A stretch of 64,000 nt of DNA, taken from Eremophila alpestris peregrina. Its lineage: Eukaryota; Chordata; Aves; Passeriformes; Alaudidae. Position numbers and translations under genes: made by a program. Positions 13,501 through 23,340 of the stretch are shown here, piece after piece (positions within the stretch are counted from its first letter, which is position 1; each line of letters opens with the position of its first letter). Below the pieces are notes generated by a model, which had not been told where the DNA came from, did no database searches, and worked only from the letters and a program-made list of their open reading frames with translations. Where the stretch lies: NCBI GenBank assembly GCA_009792885.1, contig WMCF01000003.1, positions 17,260,297 through 17,324,296 on the forward strand, given 5' to 3'.

Positions 13501-16500
13501 AACATCTGTTCCCCAAGATAAAAATAACAAGCTGTTGGTATGCATTGTTAAGCATTTAACCCCACCTCAAAAGTAGTAGTAAATAAAGTTCATTGTACAA
13601 CAGAGGCATAACTCTGCTTTATGCTAAAGAGCTCTTTTGCAAGCGTGTTGCATAAAGACAAATCAAAAATGAAAACTGTTCCAGAAACTGTATAAATGTA
13701 AGACAGATCCAGGTGAGTGGAAAAGTTCATGGGACAGTAAGACAGCCTCAGGATTTGAAACAAGTATCACAATCTGAGTCATGTTTTTATTGTTGTATTT
13801 CACTGTGCTTTTCTTAATAGATACACAAATATCAGCTTAAAAAACCCAGTTAATTGACTCTGACTTCTTATGGGAAGTGTCTCCTGTGTGCAAGGGGCAG
13901 CCCTAGTGACAACACAATGATGCTTGTTTGAGCATCCAGGAAGTTAGAGATACGAAAGGAAAGCTGACATCTTGGGAGAGCAGATCAGGAGATTCAGTTG
14001 AGGGACTTAGACATATAAAAAAAGAAGGCACACAGTTTGATTCTAGCAAGGCAAGGAGGAGAAGTGGAAGATGTAAAGAGTGGCAAGACCAAAGCAATTC
14101 CTGAGGCAGTAATCCTCACCATATCATTATCAGATGAGCAAGGAAGATAGACTAGGTCAGAGCCAATTAACAAACAGATGATGCAGTATCAAGAACAACT
14201 TGATTGAAGCTTCAGCTTTAGATATGCAATAGATAAGGCCAAAAGTTTAATACTATATAAAGAGAAACTGCATAACAGAGCTTAAGAAAGAGAGCCTAGA
14301 ATAGGGTCTAAACTGTAGGTGATGCCAGTTTGTAGAACAGTCAAGGTTTGTTTCCTGATAGAAGTCAGTGAGGTCTTATGAGGGACAAGTCCTGGAAGAA
14401 GGAAGAAAAAATTCTTCATGTAGATCAGGGTGCCTGAGGACTAACTCACAAGAGTGGCAAAGCATTGCACTGTGAGGTGTGAGACAGCTGGGGCTGGACT
14501 CCATAAGGAACAACGTCCCTCTCTGTTCTTCCACAGACTTGCAGTGAGAACTTGGATTTAACCTTTAACAACATTTTTTTTAACATGAGATAGCCAACCT
14601 CTTTTTTAGGTGCTCAGATATAGTGCTGTTACAATGAACATAGTAACAGAGAAGCCTGTATTTCACAGATAAAAACTTTAGCTGCCATTGGTTTTCTACA
14701 GACAAGCAGTGGTTTAAAATGGGACCTTTTCTGTCTACATGGCTTTGAACAAGCACAGGAAGTCCTCAGCTTTCTGAGCTTATGCTATGTCTGCAAAGCA
14801 CAAAAAGCTTTGAGCAGGCCAGCACATCTGTGCAACATGGCACAAAGACAATTATGCAGATCACAGAATTATCACAGCTGTATCTGTGTAGTGCTCAGCC
14901 CAAACTGAGAATTTCCACCTCTCCCCTTTTGCTCAGGCACAGCTCCTTATGGATTAATCCACATTGCTCCTGGATCTAGAACTAGATCAGTCATTTGCTT
15001 ACACACTATAAATATTCTTCAGTTTTAGATCTACCACCTCCAAGAAGCCAACAGGAACAGTGAGATGAAATATAACCACTTGAGCTTAACAACTCCAGGT
15101 TCCAAAGGAAACTAAAAAACAAATCTTTTGGCCTTGTGTCCCCATCTCAGTGATTCACTTTCAAGTTAGATGTTTGTAAACAAATATACATCAGTGATAA
15201 TCTATCATTAGTTCCATCAGCAGCACAATTAGTTCCATCTATTTTTGAAGGGGGTGGGGGAATCCTGGTGGGGTGGTGTCACTTTTACCATTTGTAGTTT
15301 TGTAGCTTTCAACATTGCTATGGCAGAATCTACCATTGATAGCAAATCAGCAGTTTCCTCTTATTTCCCAACTAATGGAACAATTTTCAAGTTCCAAAGG
15401 TCACTAAACAGTTAAAGATAGCTGAACTACATAGTTCTGTTAAATTCTTATCCTGTCTGCTCAAGCTTAAAAAGCCACACACTCTCAAACTCTGAACCTC
15501 CATATTTCAAGTTACTAATATTTTGGCATTTTTGGATAAAAAGTTGACTTAAATAAAGAACATTCGAATTATTTCTCCCCAAGTGATGACAAGCACAAAA
15601 TAAAAGACTGATGATCACTTTCCTATAGCTAACTTGGCTCCTCAGTATTATCCAAAGCAAAAGATGACTACTTAGCTCTGAAGACATCTTCTGTGGCATC
15701 TGACAGGCCTTTCTAAATAAAGGTCCTCATGCTCACTAGGAGAATTATCACTATAACAGCAAGCACTCTTTAAATTCCAGCTGTCAGAAAATAATTTAAT
15801 TGAAATCTCCCAAGCTGCTTTGATATTGGCTGAGAGATGTCACATATATATTCAGCTGTGAGGAAGAGAAGATCATTCCAGATGGAAGAGCTCTGATTCA
15901 ACATCTTGATAGTGAAATAAGATCATTTTTGGAGAGCTTTTTCAACCCAACCCCGTTCTGACCAAATTGCTGTGATCTGATAAAGGACCACTGCTGTCCC
16001 AATAAGGAAGTTGGCTTTATTGCCCATGACATTTAAATAGCAAATGCACTTGCTTGCAGGAGGCAGCCAAAGGTCTACCTCAATAAGGCTTACAGATTCA
16101 TGAGTATAAATATAACTTAAACCAGTACAACCACACACAGACACAGTTTGTGAGCAGCTTTGCAGGACAGCTCTGTTCCAAGACATTTCAGAGCTTGCTC
16201 TAGTGGCCAGAGGAGGATTACTGAAAAGTCTGCATCTTAAAGTAATAGTTGCATCTGTCACACATTACAAGGAAATAAGCGTGTACTTAGGGCACACACT
16301 CAAGCACTCAGTTCACAGTCACTGCTGTCCTGCATAGTGTGTGTTCTATGTCAGTGCACCTTAAGGACTGTCATCCTTCCCTCTCTTTCCCCTTCAAAAG
16401 CCATGACAGTTTAGCAGTTGGTACACCTGAACTGACAAAAATATGACCCAAGTATCTTGCAACTATTCTATATTATTGTATAAGCACTGTGTACATACAT

Positions 16501-18125
16501 ATATATATGTAGGTACACACACTTCTATAGTATAGAACTCTTATGAGATACTTAAGTCACATTTCCTTGTCATGCAAGACAGGCACATCAACTGTTACTA
16601 TGATGGACACAAATAACTATCAAAAACAAGAATATAATCACAATTCTTTTTAATGATGGTAGCATGAGTATGTTAAATTAGAGCAACCTGATACTGAGCT
16701 TCTAGGTGACTACACATTTTCTTTCAGTGTCTCCTGAATGAGATTTAACATATGGAATGCAAACTGGAAGTCAGAACACAAAGTTCAATTTTTAGTTGTG
16801 TAATTAATATGCTCTGTGGCTTTCACACATTTTGTCTTCTAAAATGCTTACCAAATGTAAAAGCCAACAGGAGAGTGCTATAATTGCATTTATTGAGTGC
16901 TAGACTTTCTAAAATAGTGCCTCCTGGGAGGCTGTTCCTAGTCAACTAGTTCCTATCATTTTTATCAGCAGACCTACCCCAATGGCAATTTTCCCCTTTT
17001 TCAACAAAAGGCTAACACACAATAATATTTGTGCCAAGCAATATAGCTTAACCATGGTGTCTGTAGGACTTGGATGGAACACTTTGGATACTTATTTCTA
17101 TTTTGTTCTACTCCTAAAAATCAGATGGATTTACTGGTGCCAAATGGCAGCAACGGGCTGTAGTCTTGCATTAGCACTACTTGTTACAGTGCCCTCTCCT
17201 AGTCATAGAGCAGGAAACTGTCTGCCAGCACTCCCATTTGCAGAACACCTACTGCAATGCAATGTACTCAATTTTGTTCAGGAATGATCAGCATCCTGCA
17301 CGGACAGCTCTTATCTTAGTTGTGTGTGTTTCAGTGCAGAGTCAATTCTTTCACCAGCTTTGCTTACCAACCCTCTTAGAGGAGACTCTTGCCACACATA
17401 AGGTTTAAATGGACTTGACCTTTTGAGGAACTCCTGAGCAAGGCCATTCCAAGGCACAGTGTCTTAGCCAAAGATGCTCAGTGACACTTGTACTTTATTG
17501 GCCATCATTTTGTTACCATTGCCTCCAAATACACTTCAAGTATTAACCATGCACCACAGCAGCCTGTCAGACTAAGAAAGAAACTAAAGCATCTTGCCTG
17601 TTCACAACAAACCACAACAGTTCTTACCTGAATCTCCTCAGTTTCATCCACCAAGAGGAAACTCTCAACTTTCTCTGTCATCTTCCTTCTCTTGGTCTCC
17701 TCATCCATCCCCTCCTCCTCTTCCTGTTCTTGGGGTTTGCCAGCATGGTACACAGTGACAGGGTGCTTCCTTCGGTTCCCCCCAGCATGTGTTCTCTTCT
17801 GACACTCCACACAGAGGTTGATTTTGCACACCTGGCACCTCACTGCTGCTATCTGCCTCGAGCCTGTCATGCTGGCATGCATTATGTTCCCATTGGCACC
17901 TTTGCAGGAGTCACAGTACGGGACATGGCCAGGTCTTATACGGGTCCGTTCGTGGTTCCGCAGCCTTTCTGGCTGATGCAGCTCCTCTTCACAGCGCTGG
18001 CACTGCAGGCTCCTGCACTCATCACACTCAAAGATTGCTTCATCTGTCCCACTGCAAACATAGCTTTCCTGGCACAGCAGCATCGTGTTCTGTCCTTTCT
18101 CTGCAGTTTGTGTGTGGGCACTCAT
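1353..18125 (-). CDS. ZFYVE1: ZFYVE1 (DFCP1), 5' part of gene, first 406 residues
   Basis: The product binds PI3P and marks the omegasome, the ER-derived cradle of autophagosomes; it is also found on ER, Golgi and lipid droplets, and its N-terminal NTPase is reported to act in autophagy (family knowledge). Coding exons, in transcript order: 18125-17628, 3888-3384, 1567-1353. They sum to 1218 nt and join in frame. Residues 18-113 hold paired cysteines and histidines (C34/C37, C42/C45, C71/C74, C97/C100, C105/C108) forming the N-terminal zinc-binding region. Residues 192-199 read GNTGDGKS, a Walker A P-loop with K198, and DTEG at 240-243 is the Walker B/G3-like motif. The sequence matches human ZFYVE1 closely as I remember it, apart from a variable stretch near residues 77-94 and an acidic stretch near 133-138. 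The remaining exons (ER-targeting segment and tandem FYVE fingers) lie left of position 1. Promoter and first exon are in the CpG island at 19 kb, divergent from RBM25. Confidence 0.95.
1568..3383 (-). other. ZFYVE1: ZFYVE1 intron between coding exons 2 and 3
   Basis: This 1.8-kb intron is bounded by a GTGAGT donor and a TATAG acceptor on the minus strand. It carries the interspersed repeat listed at 2620-3085; the rest shows nothing I can name. Confidence 0.85.
2620..3085 (+). repeat. Degenerate avian interspersed repeat, possibly ERV/LTR-related
   Basis: The stretch running from about 2620 (GGGATAGACTCATGTCAGAG), through an internal AATAAATT near 2881, to a segment ending near 3085 (CAACTCACCACATCAG) resembles a high-copy repeat I associate with songbird genomes and ERV-type elements. 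No intact reading frame is present; the ORFs here are broken. The family name and exact ends are from memory and unverified. Confidence 0.4.
3384..3888 (-). CDS. ZFYVE1: ZFYVE1 coding exon 2 (residues 167-335, P-loop NTPase)
   Basis: The 505-nt exon opens after a GGAAG acceptor and ends at CTG|GTGAGT, leaving one base (G) that completes Asp in the next exon. It encodes VRNEEDF onward, the Walker A motif GNTGDGKS and the DTEGLLG motif. This is the most conserved block in the gene and fixes the identification. Confidence 0.95.
3889..17627 (-). other. ZFYVE1: ZFYVE1 long intron (13.7 kb)
   Basis: The intron runs from the donor of coding exon 1 to the acceptor of coding exon 2. It is A-rich on the plus strand (T-rich in the sense direction). 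A CR1 tail sits at 8166-8347. A short alternating TA/GT patch near 16490-16525 forms an imperfect palindrome. I found no conserved coding exon, RNA gene or intact element in the remainder. Short ORFs here, such as 12053-12382 on plus and 15923-16261 on minus, show no recognisable domain or exon boundary. Confidence 0.8.
8166..8347 (+). mobile_element. CR1 LINE 3' fragment
   Basis: The sequence shows the hallmark CR1 3' tail: a GGCAGCCCAGGGAAGTGATG block, CATCCCTGAAGTATTTAAAA, TTGGACTTGATGATCTCAAA and a TTCCAACTT...TCTGTGATT end. This matches the non-LTR CR1 family of birds and reptiles. It is a 5'-truncated, decayed copy with no coding capacity, in sense orientation on the plus strand, inside the ZFYVE1 intron. 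Confidence 0.85.
17628..18125 (-). CDS. ZFYVE1: ZFYVE1 coding exon 1 (residues 1-166)
   Basis: The ATG is at 18125-18123 and starts MSAHTQTAEKG, like the human start MSAQ. The 498-nt exon ends in phase 0 after EIQ at a CAG|GTAAGA donor (17627 downward). It carries the Cys/His-rich zinc-binding region. The frame stays open past the donor for 40 codons, to 17505, but that extension is intronic. The upstream acceptor is probably near 18178 (AAACAG on the minus strand) and has a poor pyrimidine tract, so the exact exon start is uncertain. Confidence 0.93.
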
Positions 18126-18829
18126 CTTCAGATTTCTTTAAAAGCAATGTCTTTCCCTCCTGTTTCTGTTTCAAACAATGATATGTGTACAAGTCAGTTT
18201 CAAATTTAGTATTTTCACAAAAGAAAGAAACACAAGAGGAATGCTGCCTGTGCTTAATTTTAAATAATTAATATATGCTTCTGTAAGATTCATGCACTGA
18301 TCTGCCTCACAAAAAGAGCGTTCTTAAGTGCTAATGACGTTTTCTTTCTCCAAAATAAACTTAGATAACATGGCTGGTTTGATGTATTATTATACCCAAA
18401 TGCTGGTATACATTATTTCTCTGCTTAGCTGCTTAATGTACTTCTAGTGATGAGGGGAAAAAAAAAAAACAGCCTGGTATACTTCAACAGATACAGCAAG
18501 TATTTCCCTGAAGCTGAGAACGGAGACAGCTGGTGATAGAGACAAAAAAGGCATCAGAAATGCACAAGTGCATATACATGTACACACACACAAAAGGACT
18601 GTGTCAAGACTAGAAAATTCTCTTTCACTCCACAGCTAAGCTCCTCCTTCAGAGAGTTCACAGTATTTATTTGCTGGGAATTTCCTGATGTGCTTCGCCA
18701 GATAAACAAAAATGCACTCTCTTTGTGCGCTGCTTCAAGTAACACTGGAAGACGATCGCTACCACGGTCAAGCTGACAGACGACAGATTTTTTATTTTCC
18801 CTCTCCCTCTACGCCCCAAGTTGCCAGAG

Positions 18830-19720
18830 CAGAGCCCCGAGACCTGTGCCCGCCGAGGGCAGCCTGCGCACCCCGCCGCCGCCTTTGTCTCGACCGCTGC
18901 GTCCGGGCCGCTTCCCCGGCTCCCAGCCAGCGCGGAGCCCCTCTCGCTCCAGGATGACCCTCGGCGCCCTCTCTCCGCGCCAGTCCCGCGGCCCCGGGCG
19001 GACGCTGCCCCGCGGGCGGCCGCACTTGTGGCTCGTCCGCCCGCGGGGCTGCAGGCGGACCCCGCGACCCGCCCGCGGTTACGTAACGGCGGTGCCGGCC
19101 GGCGCCTCCCCCCGCGCCCGCACCTACCTGGGGCTGCGCCCGGCGCTGCGCCGGCCGGCCGGGAACGGGGAAGCCCCCGGCTTCCTCCCACCGAGCGGCG
19201 GCAGCGGGCTGGAGCCGCGATGGGACCGGGATCAAAGGCGGCGCAGCACGGGGCACCGCGAGCCCGGCTATTGTTTACAAGCCAGCGGCCACCTTTCTTC
19301 CCCTTCCTCCCGCCGGCACCCGGTGACTAAGGACTCGGGTCCCGGCCGCGGCTTCCTCCTCCTCCCCCCCGTCCCCTCGGCGCCCGGGGGGGGATCTCCC
19401 GGTTCTCTTCCCCCAGGGACCGACCATGCAGTCGGGGCGCCCGGGGGAACTGAGCAGGGCCGGGCCGGCCAGGACCCGCGCCCCCTCCGCCCGCTCCCCT
19501 CGTTGTCAGCCGGGATCAGCTGATCGCGGGGAACTTCGGGGTTATTTTCTCACCGCGGAGACGGGAAGGCGGCGGGCTGAAGGCGGGGCGGCGCTGGCAC
19601 GCCGGGAGCTGTAGTCCGGGGGCTGCACCGCCCCGGGCTCGCCGCGCCGGCCGGGACGTGCCCGTGGCGGGCAGGCGCGGTGCCGCGGCCCTTGCAGCGA
19701 TGCTGAGGTTTTCTGCTCCC
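18830..19720. promoter_or_regulatory. ZFYVE1: CpG island, ZFYVE1 promoter
   Basis: An abrupt GC- and CpG-rich block in otherwise AT-rich DNA, at the 5' side of the minus-strand ZFYVE1 gene. Visible motifs are a GTTACGTAAC palindrome (19078-19087, CRE/bZIP-like) and, on the minus strand at 19603-19615, ACTACAGCTCCCG, which fits the ACTAYRNNNCCCR pattern bound by ZNF143/THAP11. No TATA box is seen. ORFs of 125-225 codons across the island are by-products of stop-poor GC-rich sequence. Confidence 0.85.
19128..19260 (-). other. ZFYVE1: Probable ZFYVE1 non-coding first exon
   Basis: On the minus strand a strong donor, CAG|GTAGGTG, falls with the exon's last base at 19128 inside the CpG island. 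That is the layout expected for a 5'UTR exon upstream of the coding exon at 18125. The start (transcription start site) is arbitrary here, since nothing in the sequence fixes it. Confidence 0.5.
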
Positions 19721-22480
19721 CTCGTTGTCTGCTCCCCGCTGTCCCTCACCTGCCTGGGCTCCCCGAGGAGCTGCGCCGGAGGCGTGTAAACAGCCCCCAG
19801 GCAGGGTCTGAAGGGATGAAATTCGTGGCGAAGCTCTTTCCTCCCACCCTCCGGAGAACCAAGCGGCTGCTTCCAGGCCTCCAGGCCTGGCAAATTAATA
19901 GGTCACGGTGCCCACCTGAGGAGAGAGCACTTGGCGCCCAAATCTCATCTGCCATTCTTGGGTTTAAACGAAGTCTCGACAAGGAGAGCCACTGGTCACT
20001 GTCATTGCAGCCTTTGGGGTTTTTTCATGACTATGGGTTTTTTCAACCTATGAGTGAACAGCCATCATTTATATAGCTGAGACTGCAGGTCCAAAATAGA
20101 AGAACACACCTGCCAAAAAATGGCAGATTCACTGTCACAAACTGGAGCTGTGGGAATGGAAGGTGAATGCCAGACAGATATGGTCCAAGAAACCACACGG
20201 TGAGGAAGTAACCTTGGCCAGTAGTGGGTCCAACGAGCTGTTGGCTCATGGGGTGCTAGAAGAAAATAGTGGGTTATTTTTCATTGGCTGATCTGGATAA
20301 TATACAAAAATATTTTTGTTGTAGCATAGCTAGTGCACAGGCAATTTCTCTTCTAAAGTAACATGAGTTTTCGGCTGTATGTTTGGATCAAATGATAGTG
20401 GCTATCTCACCAGAGGAATGACATGCACTGCTTTCCTTCGGTGGACATTACATGTTGATATTAACAGACAGCTATAGGTGCCCCATCCTTTGGTCCCCTG
20501 CTTCACTTTTAGACAATTAATTTCAAGAGAGAGCCAAATTACACAATTGGATATCCATGCAGAAGGCACTGATTGCGAGTTTACCTTTGAAGTATCATCA
20601 TTTCACAAAACTGAGTCAGTGATGATGAATGACTGAAGACTGGCACGGTAACTCTTTTCCCTGTTCTCTTTCATGCTGTTACAATAATGTATTTTCACTC
20701 AGTATTTTGCATAAAAGATTCATTTAAGAGATTGACAAAATAGACTGACATCTATAAGAATAAAATTTTGGTGAATCAAATGCCTGCAGACTGAAAAATT
20801 CCTAAATAATGAATATAACCAATACATGTGAGGTAGAAACTTTCAAATCTTACAGTGCTATTCAGAGGAGCCAAGGAACAAGATCAATGAGTCTGGCATC
20901 TAAGGGATCTTCCTCTAAGTGGCTCTATTTAGATGGGTAATGTGATAGAGGGAGCAATTGAAGAATATGAGGAAGGGAAGAAAAAATGCATATAAAATGT
21001 TTAAAATGCATAGTCTAGAAACAGTGTGACCCCTGTACCCTGAGGTGCTGCCTAACATTTTCAGGATGATTTCTCATGCTTGAAATACAAGACAATTGGC
21101 AGACAAAAGACCCTTAATATTAAAAGCTGTGTACTGCAATCTTATTCAATTGCTTGAGCACAAAACTCTGGAGTTTGCTGTGAAAACTCAAGAAAGAGAA
21201 CTGTGATCAGTATCTGCAAAAGGGATCTCAGTTGCATAACTGAAAAGCAGGATGATGATATAGGCACTAGGGGTGGGTAATTCTAAAATCCCGTAGCAGA
21301 AACTGCAAAGACAAGAAAGCAGCTACATTTACTGGATGCTTCTGCTGGCTATTCTTCCTTGATTAAGAAGGATACAGAAGGCTACAGCTGATTTGTGTAA
21401 GAAGAATAAATGCAAAATAGCCTATTTCTTTGGCTAAAAAAATAGATGAACCTGTACATGAGCAAAGCCTTTGCAATGTTTTCTGTAAATAAAAACTTAT
21501 TACAGCAATTCAAGTCAGTTTAGGATTCACATTTCTTTTTTAAGCTGAGCTGTTGTTGTCTGAGACAACAACACAGAGAAGATTCTGAAATTTTTTGTTA
21601 CATCCTTTCTTTGGTCTTCGTAGGTATGCTTATAAATTATTTAAAATATTAACAGTAGTCAGTATTGCAGTTACTAAATTTCTATTAGTTTGAGGGAGAT
21701 ATGCCAGCTGCTTGGAATAAGCTGTAATTAATAGAAAGTAAAAGTGCTGTTTCTGGTGGGGGGAAGGAATTGCATTCAAACTTGGAAGTATTTCTTAAAT
21801 CTGCTACTTCTAAAATATTTACCCTTACACATCATCTTGTGAAGGTGAAAAGGTGTAAACAGGGCTTTAGTTCCAACGCAGTTGTTGGCTGTTCAGTAGC
21901 ACATCTGACATCAGCCAGATAGTTTTAATCTGCTTTATACTGAAGAAGTCAGTCTACAGGTGGAGATTTTGTCATTCGATTCTTGTCTTTTGAGCACTTT
22001 TCTTTAAGCAATGGAAAATACAATACATTTTTTTTCCTTAGCTAATCCAGCATTTTTCAAACAGCTTTATGCACATATGATCATTTTGTGGTTTACCTCA
22101 TAATAATCTCCAAGATTACGTTCCTTTCATTCATAGTCACCTCCTCTTTCCACTTGCAACCTCTTGCCACCAGTGGTGTAACTACAGCAATTACTGTCTT
22201 GCACGTCACGTTGAAAATTGTCTCTTAATGTAGTCTAAATGCTGGAAGTAGGTCAGAGAAACTACCAGTTCTAGGCCATGGCTAGGCCAAACAGCACAGT
22301 AACATCTTTCATGAGCATACGGCTGCCTAAGATACTAGTGTTCGCTCTTTTTGCTGTGTAAATCCTTAGGTCTTTTACAGCAGACAGAACCTTCCATGAA
22401 AGCCAGTTATATCCTGGGCTGCGTCCCAAACAATGAGGGCAGCAGGTCGAGGGAGGGGATTCTCTGCCTGCGGTACAGCC
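19721..22480. other. Intergenic spacer between divergent ZFYVE1 and RBM25 promoters
   Basis: About 2.8 kb of AT-rich sequence with no convincing exon, RNA gene or recognisable repeat. Short ORFs only. Confidence 0.65.
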
Positions 22481-23340
22481 ATCACAGCCGGGCCGCAGCT
22501 CAGCCTGGCCTGAGTGTCTGGCTGAGTGGGGAGGGCCCCTGACAGAAGGGCAAGGCTCCGTGCCACCCACAGCCGGAGGCTTTCCAGGGCCCCCAGCCCC
22601 GAGCGCCGGCGCTTGACCTCGACATGGCGGAGCTCCGGGCCGGGTCACGGCCACGCATGGTCCGCCCTCACTAAAGATGGCGGCAGCGCGCATGTCCCTT
22701 CACTCCCGCCTGCCCGTCTGCCCGCCGCCGCTCTATGGTGGGCCGCATTACTGCCCGGGCGCGAGCGGGGGCGCTCTGGCACGGCCGCCTCTGTGGTGGC
22801 GCGGCGCGGTGCACGCCGGGCCGCTGGCGGAAGAGGCGGGTCACATGACCTCGCGCGGCGCGGCGGCAGCGGCTCGGCGCGGTGTGTTCGCGGCCTAGCG
22901 GGGCCTCTGCCGGCCCAGCGCCTCCCCCGCGCCATCCCCGCCCCGCAGCCGAGGGGTGAGAACCGAGGGGCTGCGGGGGGAAGAGGGAGGCAGGGAGGGA
23001 GGGCACGCGGCAGTGGCGCCTCGGCCGCCCGCTGGGCGGAGGCACGGCCGGGGCCGGGCCGAGGCCGCTGGGCCGCGGCGGGCGCTCGCTGGGGAGGCGG
23101 CTCGGGCCTGGACGGGGCGTGGAACGGGCGAGCGACCTCGGGGCGGTGCTCGCGAAGCCCGTTCGCTTCCTCTCCCACTGGGACGCGCGGGAGTCCATTC
23201 CGCCGAGCCCGGCGGGAGGGACGGGAGCGGCCCCGCGGGACGCGAGGGGAGCCCGCCGCACGCCCGGGACGGGGACCCGCGCGGAGCTTTGCTGGCACCC
23301 GGCTCTGCTCCCCGGGCCCGGCCGCCTCGGACTGTGGGTG
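22480..23340. promoter_or_regulatory. RBM25: CpG island, RBM25 promoter
   Basis: A dense CpG block with housekeeping-type motifs and no TATA box: AAGATGGCGGC at 22674-22684 (YY1-like), CGGAAG near 22828 (ETS-like) and the palindrome GGTCACATGACC at 22839-22850 (E-box of the USF/TFE type). The 316- and 217-codon ORFs running through it on both strands are low-complexity Arg/Pro/Gly/Ala translations of CpG-rich DNA, not genes. Confidence 0.88.
22700..22955 (+). other. RBM25: RBM25 non-coding first exon (start approximate)
   Basis: The exon ends at 22955 before a GAGGG|GTGAGA donor in the CpG island. It would splice to the first coding exon at 29617, giving a 5'UTR that ends with only 15 nt before the ATG in that exon. 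The transcription start is a guess between the YY1-like site and the E-box; nothing fixes it. Confidence 0.6.

Noticed and set aside
17730..18209. 159-codon plus-strand ORF
   Set aside because: Antisense shadow of ZFYVE1 coding exon 1, whose sense frame is clearly conserved.
18667..19893. ORFs of 125-225 codons in the ZFYVE1 CpG island
   Set aside because: Low-complexity GC-rich translations, mutually overlapping on both strands.
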